A stretch of 8,685 bases of DNA from Candidatus Bathyarchaeota archaeon (GTDB taxonomy: Archaea > Thermoproteota > Bathyarchaeia > Bathyarchaeales > SOJC01). This document shows positions 5,152 through 8,685 of this stretch, piece by piece; position 1 is the first letter of the stretch, and each line of letters opens with the position of its first letter. The stretch covers positions 1 to 8,685 of the forward strand of contig JAGLZJ010000029.1 of the NCBI GenBank assembly GCA_023131555.1. The letters are read 5' to 3'. The position numbers and the translations under genes were made by a program. The notes beneath the pieces are model-generated. The model saw nothing but the letters and a program-made list of their open reading frames with translations. It was not told the origin of the DNA and searched no databases.

Positions 5152-6030
5152 GTGGAAAACTTGCCAATCAGAACCAGCTTTGAGTTTCTCGCCACTTCAA
5201 TGAAGTACTGGAAACCAGGGGAAAACTATGCTCAAGAAATCGTGGTTTCTTTGAAAAACAAGATTCAGGAGAACGATATTTTAGTAGTATCCGAAAAGGC
5301 TCTCGCCATTGTGACAGGACAAATCGCAGACGAGAGTCTTATCGTGCCCAGTTCAGCTGCGAAAATCCTTGCTAGGTATTGGATGCGTTACGTGTGGGGA
5401 TACATACTAGGACCAATATGTCATCTGAACAGGGCAACGCTCAACCACCTCAAGGATTACCCTCGGGAAGAAGGCGCTATCCACAAGCAGATGGTACTTC
5501 AACACTTCGGACTCCTTCAAGCTCTGGAGCAAGGCTCGGAAGGAGGAACTGACATCAGCAATCTTCCGTATTCATATGTGAGTCTGCCCTTACGGAATCC
5601 TCAAATCATAGCTGAACAGATCAGGAAGAAGATGGAAGAAGAACTGGGAAAACAGATCGCTGTCATCGTTGTAGACTCAGACAAGACATATTCTTTGAAG
5701 AACTTCCATTTTACACCAAGACTCAATTCTGTACCAGGAATACATCATTTGATTGGAGTCATCGGATATGTAATTGGTCGACTCTTGAATCTCAGAAGAC
5801 GAGCTACCCCCTTAGCAGTTGTTGGTTTAGAGGCGCATGTCGAGGAACTGCTAGAAATCTCAGACTCTGCGGATCGCGCTAGAGGTGTTGGTGCAGGGAA
5901 AACGGTCTGGGATATGGTGAAGAAGTTCAAGGTTCCTTTCACGCACATAACCTATGAAATGCTGGACAAGGCAGAGCACAGACCATTGGTCATTGTCAGA
6001 AGGAGCCCGTCAAATCCTCCAAATATGTGA
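5152..6030 (+). CDS. CofE-family protein (coenzyme F420-0:gamma-glutamyl ligase-like)
   Basis: A 292-residue member of the F420-0:gamma-glutamyl ligase family (PF01996-like). True CofE adds glutamates to F420-0 using GTP. Family-like segments are ENDILVVSEKALAIVTGQI (40-58), the GTDISN loop (132-137) at the place of the GIDASN loop of CofE, and the IAVIVVDSDKTY strand (169-180) at the place of the metal-binding IITDT segment. The C-terminal half has RARGVGAGKT (242-251) and ends in VIVRR. Between these lies a long YWMRYVWGYILGP insert (76-88), and overall similarity to canonical CofE looks low. It may therefore be a paralogue with another amino-acid ligase activity. The start is a GTG with little Shine-Dalgarno support; an ATG at 5203 is the alternative, but it would drop the PIRT segment that I expect in relatives. 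An AT-rich AAAATAAAA at 5103-5111 may be its promoter. Confidence 0.8.
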   Translation: MENLPIRTSFEFLATSMKYWKPGENYAQEIVVSLKNKIQENDILVVSEKALAIVTGQIADESLIVPSSAAKILARYWMRYVWGYILGPICHLNRATLNHLKDYPREEGAIHKQMVLQHFGLLQALEQGSEGGTDISNLPYSYVSLPLRNPQIIAEQIRKKMEEELGKQIAVIVVDSDKTYSLKNFHFTPRLNSVPGIHHLIGVIGYVIGRLLNLRRRATPLAVVGLEAHVEELLEISDSADRARGVGAGKTVWDMVKKFKVPFTHITYEMLDKAEHRPLVIVRRSPSNPPNM

Positions 6031-6093
6031 TAGGCGGTAAAATCCAAATAGTGAAAGCATCATATCCCGCCATTGGTTATGTTGACTAAGATA

Positions 6094-6099
6094 GGAGAG
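6094..6099 (+). promoter_or_regulatory. Shine-Dalgarno deciding the Acd alpha start
   Basis: GGAGAG six bases before the ATG at 6106 is the only good ribosome site here. It lies inside the longer frame from TTG at 6073, and the extra eleven residues have no family resemblance. The shorter start is therefore favoured. Confidence 0.6.
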
Positions 6100-6105
6100 A
6101 CATCT

Positions 6106-7605
6106 ATGGAGTCGACGATTAGGCAAATGGACATTTTCTTCAACCCAAAGTCTGTGGCAGTAGTTGGAGCATCAAATAACATCCATAAGGCGGGGCACGT
6201 GATCTTCAAGAATTTCGCAGAGAATGAACGACGGGGTGTATTCAAGGGTAAACTCTACCCTGTCAATCTTCGTGAAGACAAAATTCTGGGATATAGAAGC
6301 TTTCGACTTCTGTCGGATATACCAAGCGAAATCGACCTCGTAGTAATAGTCACCCCTGCTGCTACTGTCCCTGAGGTCGTGAGTGATGCTGCAGAAAAAG
6401 GAGTCAAATCCGTGGTAATAATTAGCGCAGGATTCAGCGAGATAGGGAACCATTCTCTCCAAGATTCCATTGTTTCAGTGGCCAAGGAGAACGACATCCG
6501 AGTTCTCGGTCCTAACTGTCTAGGAGTGTTTGACACGATTACTGGAGTAGATATGCTGTTCCTGCCTGAGACGAAAATCCTGATTTCTGGAGACGAATTC
6601 ATCGCCACACCTCGTCCGATGGCAGGTCAAATTGCCATCATGACGCAGAGCGGGGCATTCGGTGTTTCTGCTCTTGACTATTTGACAGGAAGGCAGATGG
6701 GTGTCAGCAAGTTTGTAAGTTTCGGCAACAAATGCGACGTAGCAGAAGCTGAGATGCTCACATACTTACTCCACGATGAAAGAACATGGGTTATTCTTCT
6801 CTATGCAGAAGCCATTGAAGCGGGCAGGGAATTCATGAAAGTTGCGGATAGGGTGACGAGAAGAAAACCGATTGTTGCCTTCAAATCGGGAAGAACAGAT
6901 GCTGGAGCAAGAGCTGCGGTCTCACACACAGGAGCAATGGCGGGGTCAGATAAGATCTACGACGCTGCTTTTGCCCAAGTTGGTGTCGTTAGGGTTCAGA
7001 ATATGGAAGAGTTCTTTGACGTTGGCAAAGCTTTCGCTTTTCAACCACCTGCATTAGGGAACAACATCGGTATTCTCACCGACGCAGGAGGACCAAGTGT
7101 CATGGCCGTTGACGAATGCGAGTCTAATGGCCTGACGATCAGAAGATTCTCTGAAGAAGTTCTTCAAAGGTTCGAGGATCTGAAGCAAAGGGGAAAACTT
7201 CCCCGTTTTGCAACTACCGCTAATCCAGTAGACATTACAGGTTCTGCAACCTCGGAAATGTTTGAACGTTCAGCTGAAATTTTCCTTGATGCTTCGGAAA
7301 TTGATGGATTGATTGTACTCGGGCTCCATCATACTCCAGCACTTCAAGAGGATTTCGTTGATCGAATCGCCCGTCTGACGGAACGCACCACTAAGCCTGT
7401 CGTTGCATGCGATATCGGAGAAACCGAAATGGCGATGTTCATTCGTTCAAGATTTGAGAAGTATGGAATTCCAGCCTATTCGTCTCCCGAAGATGCTTCT
7501 AGAGCGATAGCCGGGCTTGTTCACTATGGGGAATACTTGAAGAAGATCGGCAGCTTTGAAGACTACATGAAGATTTTCACGAGAAGACATGAGGGCTCAA
7601 AGTGA
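6106..7605 (+). CDS. Acetyl/acyl-CoA synthetase (ADP-forming), alpha subunit
   Basis: Converts acyl-CoA, ADP and phosphate to the acid, CoA and ATP; it is the main route to acetate and ATP in many archaea. From the ATG chosen it has 499 residues. An N-terminal CoA-binding domain (FFNPKSVAVVGAS, 11-23; LGPNCLGVFDT, 134-144) is followed by a succinyl-CoA-ligase-like domain with GQIAIMTQSGAFG and the phospho-histidine loop SHTGAMAGSD (His274). Glu235 (LLYAEA) lies 39 residues before it, as in Pyrococcus ACD. The third domain begins near GILTDAGGPS. The ATP-grasp beta part is absent here, so it must be encoded elsewhere. The frame extends to a TTG at 6073, but GGAGAG at 6094-6099 sits six bases before the ATG at 6106, which is preferred. 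A segment of about ten extra residues (ILISGDEFIA) precedes GQIAIM. Substrate preference cannot be read from the sequence. Confidence 0.93.
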   Translation: MESTIRQMDIFFNPKSVAVVGASNNIHKAGHVIFKNFAENERRGVFKGKLYPVNLREDKILGYRSFRLLSDIPSEIDLVVIVTPAATVPEVVSDAAEKGVKSVVIISAGFSEIGNHSLQDSIVSVAKENDIRVLGPNCLGVFDTITGVDMLFLPETKILISGDEFIATPRPMAGQIAIMTQSGAFGVSALDYLTGRQMGVSKFVSFGNKCDVAEAEMLTYLLHDERTWVILLYAEAIEAGREFMKVADRVTRRKPIVAFKSGRTDAGARAAVSHTGAMAGSDKIYDAAFAQVGVVRVQNMEEFFDVGKAFAFQPPALGNNIGILTDAGGPSVMAVDECESNGLTIRRFSEEVLQRFEDLKQRGKLPRFATTANPVDITGSATSEMFERSAEIFLDASEIDGLIVLGLHHTPALQEDFVDRIARLTERTTKPVVACDIGETEMAMFIRSRFEKYGIPAYSSPEDASRAIAGLVHYGEYLKKIGSFEDYMKIFTRRHEGSK

Positions 7606-7612
7606 CCTACTG

Positions 7613-8017
7613 CTAGCATTGTAGGAGAATCGTCACCGTAACTCTGGCGCCATCCTTTACTGGAATCTCTTCCCTCAGGAACTTTGGAGCGATAATTTCG
7701 ATCATATCAGGGGGGTAGCCCTGTTTTTCTGGGATGATCACGGCGCCTTTGATTTTTCTGTTAATCAGAGCATGAAAGCAATTTGCTTTTAGGAATCCAG
7801 GTTTTGGGTTAATTTCGATACCACGTGCTCTATTGAGCTTCTGGCGCAGGATTTTCTCATCATCCTTTTCAAGACGAATGTTCAGTGTGCCACTGTATGG
7901 CTTAAAACCCAGCTTCTGTCTGATTTGACGTCTTACCCAAGGAAGATCCACGAGACTGCTGCCAATTCCTTGTCCTTGGAACACAGTGCCTTCTAGGGTT
8001 AAGCTATGCGGTATCAA
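7613..8017 (-). CDS. ribK: CTP-dependent riboflavin kinase (DUF120 family)
   Basis: Makes FMN from riboflavin using CTP, the archaeal alternative to the ATP-dependent RibF. It has 134 residues, close to the stand-alone Methanocaldococcus enzyme. Signature parts are the glycine-rich LEGTVFQGQGIGSSLVDLPW (8-27), the GFKPYSGTLNIRL core (37-49), KGAVIIPEK (89-97) and the C-terminal EIIAPKFLREEIPVKDGARVT. There is no N-terminal helix-turn-helix domain, which some homologues carry. The start is a TTG at 8017 with weak upstream signals (GAGG ten bases away) and a stop directly before it, so it is the first possible start and matches the family's N-terminus. The gene converges on the acyl-CoA synthetase gene with only 7 bases between stops and follows the 123-residue gene by 45 bases. 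Confidence 0.9.
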   Translation of the reverse strand: MIPHSLTLEGTVFQGQGIGSSLVDLPWVRRQIRQKLGFKPYSGTLNIRLEKDDEKILRQKLNRARGIEINPKPGFLKANCFHALINRKIKGAVIIPEKQGYPPDMIEIIAPKFLREEIPVKDGARVTVTILLQC

Positions 8018-8062
8018 TAATTAGGCGCCTCGCTTCCGTGGACAAATGCAGAGGTTAGCGCG

Positions 8063-8434
8063 TTATTTCTGAGTTTTTAACCATTCGGCTACGGCTTTGA
8101 ACAAGGGATTTGTTGACATGTCGAGTACCGGAGCGATGATTTTCTCCTTTGTTTCAATTACAGATCGGTACTTTGGCATATGTGCGAAGCTCAAGAAGGC
8201 CCAGTAGATTCTTCTATATTCAACGAGCTCTTTTGCTGTTGTTTCAGTGTTAATGGATAAGGGGTAGTAAATGAAAGCTATTCCCTGTGCCCAGTATATT
8301 CCCGACATTTTTCCTCCTGCGATTATGTTGGTGAATCTGGCCAGATCGTCGGGAGTTGGGAACTCAGTTTTTTCCATCACAACTATTTCTTTGAAAGGCT
8401 TGTATTGTATTTGAAGTTCGCTGATTTCTTCCAC
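8063..8434 (-). CDS. Conserved-looking hypothetical protein, 123 residues
   Basis: I do not recognise the family. The protein is probably soluble and folded: balanced composition, no signal peptide, no cysteine, and a mix of charged helices and hydrophobic strands. Notable stretches are TEFPTPDDLARFTNIIAGG (23-41), an aromatic GIYWAQGIAFIYYP (45-58), RRIYWAFLSFAHMP (74-87) and a C-terminal helix NPLFKAVAEWLKTQK (109-123). The hydrophobic parts are too short and polar-flanked to be clear membrane segments. The start is a GTG that overlaps a GAGGTG ribosome-like site, so an ATG at residue 20 is a possible alternative; no other start codon precedes the GTG back to an in-frame stop. It lies between a membrane-protein gene and ribK, all on the same strand and probably one transcription unit. 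Confidence 0.8.
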   Translation of the reverse strand: MEEISELQIQYKPFKEIVVMEKTEFPTPDDLARFTNIIAGGKMSGIYWAQGIAFIYYPLSINTETTAKELVEYRRIYWAFLSFAHMPKYRSVIETKEKIIAPVLDMSTNPLFKAVAEWLKTQK

Positions 8435-8470
8435 CTCAATGTGCGCAGGTGTTTCATACCCAATTATCCC

Positions 8471-8480
8471 ATATCTTTAA
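8471..8480 (-). promoter_or_regulatory. Candidate TATA box for the 123-residue gene
   Basis: On the minus strand TTAAAGATAT lies about 40 bases before the GTG start and predicts a leader of about 15 bases. It would let the hypothetical gene and ribK be transcribed independently of the membrane-protein gene. The match is moderate. Confidence 0.3.
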
Positions 8481-8494
8481 GAGGTTTTCGTCTT

Positions 8495-8685
8495 TCACCG
8501 CTCAGCAGCGCGTTCCTTGAGCTTAAGGGCGTCTCGAGAGTACGATCTCACCTGGTGCTCAAAGATCTTCTTCTCTGGCAGAGTCTCCTTCGCATACAGC
8601 AAAGGTATCACTGCAATAAACAGGAAGAAAGCTGCTATGGAAAATACGCTGATATCGGGATCCAACGCGGGATAAGAATCGAAGA
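8495..8685 (-). CDS. C-terminus of a membrane protein (5' partial)
   Basis: Sixty-two codons enter from the right edge and end at a TGA (8497-8495). A hydrophobic stretch of about 20 residues (ISVFSIAAFFLFIAVIPLLY, visible residues 11-30) is a clear membrane helix. It is followed by a charged tail (AKETLPEKKIFEHQ through LKLKERAAER) that by the positive-inside rule faces the cytoplasm. The preceding FDSYPALDPD would then be outside. A last helix followed by ETLPEK recalls the ends of some archaeal multi-pass or exported proteins with a C-terminal anchor, but the family cannot be named from this piece. Confidence 0.75.
   Translation of the reverse strand, partial: FDSYPALDPDISVFSIAAFFLFIAVIPLLYAKETLPEKKIFEHQVRSYSRDALKLKERAAER

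Noticed and set aside
6033..6071. GGCGG/CCGCC inverted repeat before the acyl-CoA synthetase gene
   Set aside because: Only five base pairs around a 29-base loop; too weak to claim as a structure.
6172..6608. Minus-strand open frames opposite the acyl-CoA synthetase gene
   Set aside because: Antisense shadows of a well-conserved coding region; no motif, no ribosome site.
8023..8030. AGGCGCCT palindrome just before ribK
   Set aside because: An 8-base palindrome is expected by chance at this scale and has no second copy nearby.
1..8685. CRISPR arrays, tRNA/rRNA genes, insertion sequences, phage or defence genes
   Set aside because: No regularly spaced repeats, no cloverleaf-like segments, no transposase or integrase motifs were seen on either strand.

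Overview
The window looks like ordinary chromosomal DNA from an uncultured archaeon of moderate GC content. The signs are an ADP-forming acyl-CoA synthetase alpha subunit, a stand-alone CTP-dependent (DUF120-type) riboflavin kinase, a stand-alone AlaX tRNA editing protein, a ferredoxin:thioredoxin-reductase-like protein fused to a rubredoxin-like domain, a CofE-family protein, archaeal-type Hsp20, TATA-like elements and GGAGGTGAT-type ribosome binding sites. A lineage near Bathyarchaeia/TACK fits the protein style, but that is an impression and not a demonstrated assignment. I see no rRNA, tRNA, CRISPR array, insertion sequence or integrase.

Layout, left to right. (1) Plus strand 1-1691: the 3' part of a soluble GAF-type sensor histidine kinase, overlapping by 49 bp a receiver-only response regulator. 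(2) Minus strand 1895-2491: a small heat-shock protein, divergent from (3) endonuclease III on the plus strand (2710-3348) across a 209-218 bp regulatory gap with TATA-like boxes and a leader hairpin. (4) Minus strand 3377-4193: a glutaredoxin followed by an FTR catalytic/rubredoxin fusion, together a likely ferredoxin-driven disulfide-reducing pair. The second gene has no ATG, GTG or TTG start in its open frame. (5) Plus strand 4372-7605: AlaX, a CofE-family protein and an acyl-CoA synthetase (NDP-forming) alpha subunit. (6) Minus strand 7613-8685: CTP-dependent riboflavin kinase, an unrecognised 123-residue protein, and the C-terminus of a membrane protein running off the right edge.

Functionally the region mixes signalling (kinase and receiver), stress and repair (Hsp20, Nth, AlaX, glutaredoxin/FTR) and cofactor or energy metabolism (RibK, CofE-like, Acd alpha). 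Apart from the kinase/regulator pair and the glutaredoxin/FTR pair, the genes do not form an obvious single pathway. Several starts are non-ATG (GTG or TTG), and two first-codon choices (Hsp20, Acd alpha) are better placed downstream of the longest open frame because of the Shine-Dalgarno position. The item most worth a second look is the missing start codon of the FTR-rubredoxin gene, with an ATG-led in-frame extension interrupted by TGA. I found no convincing new multi-gene system.
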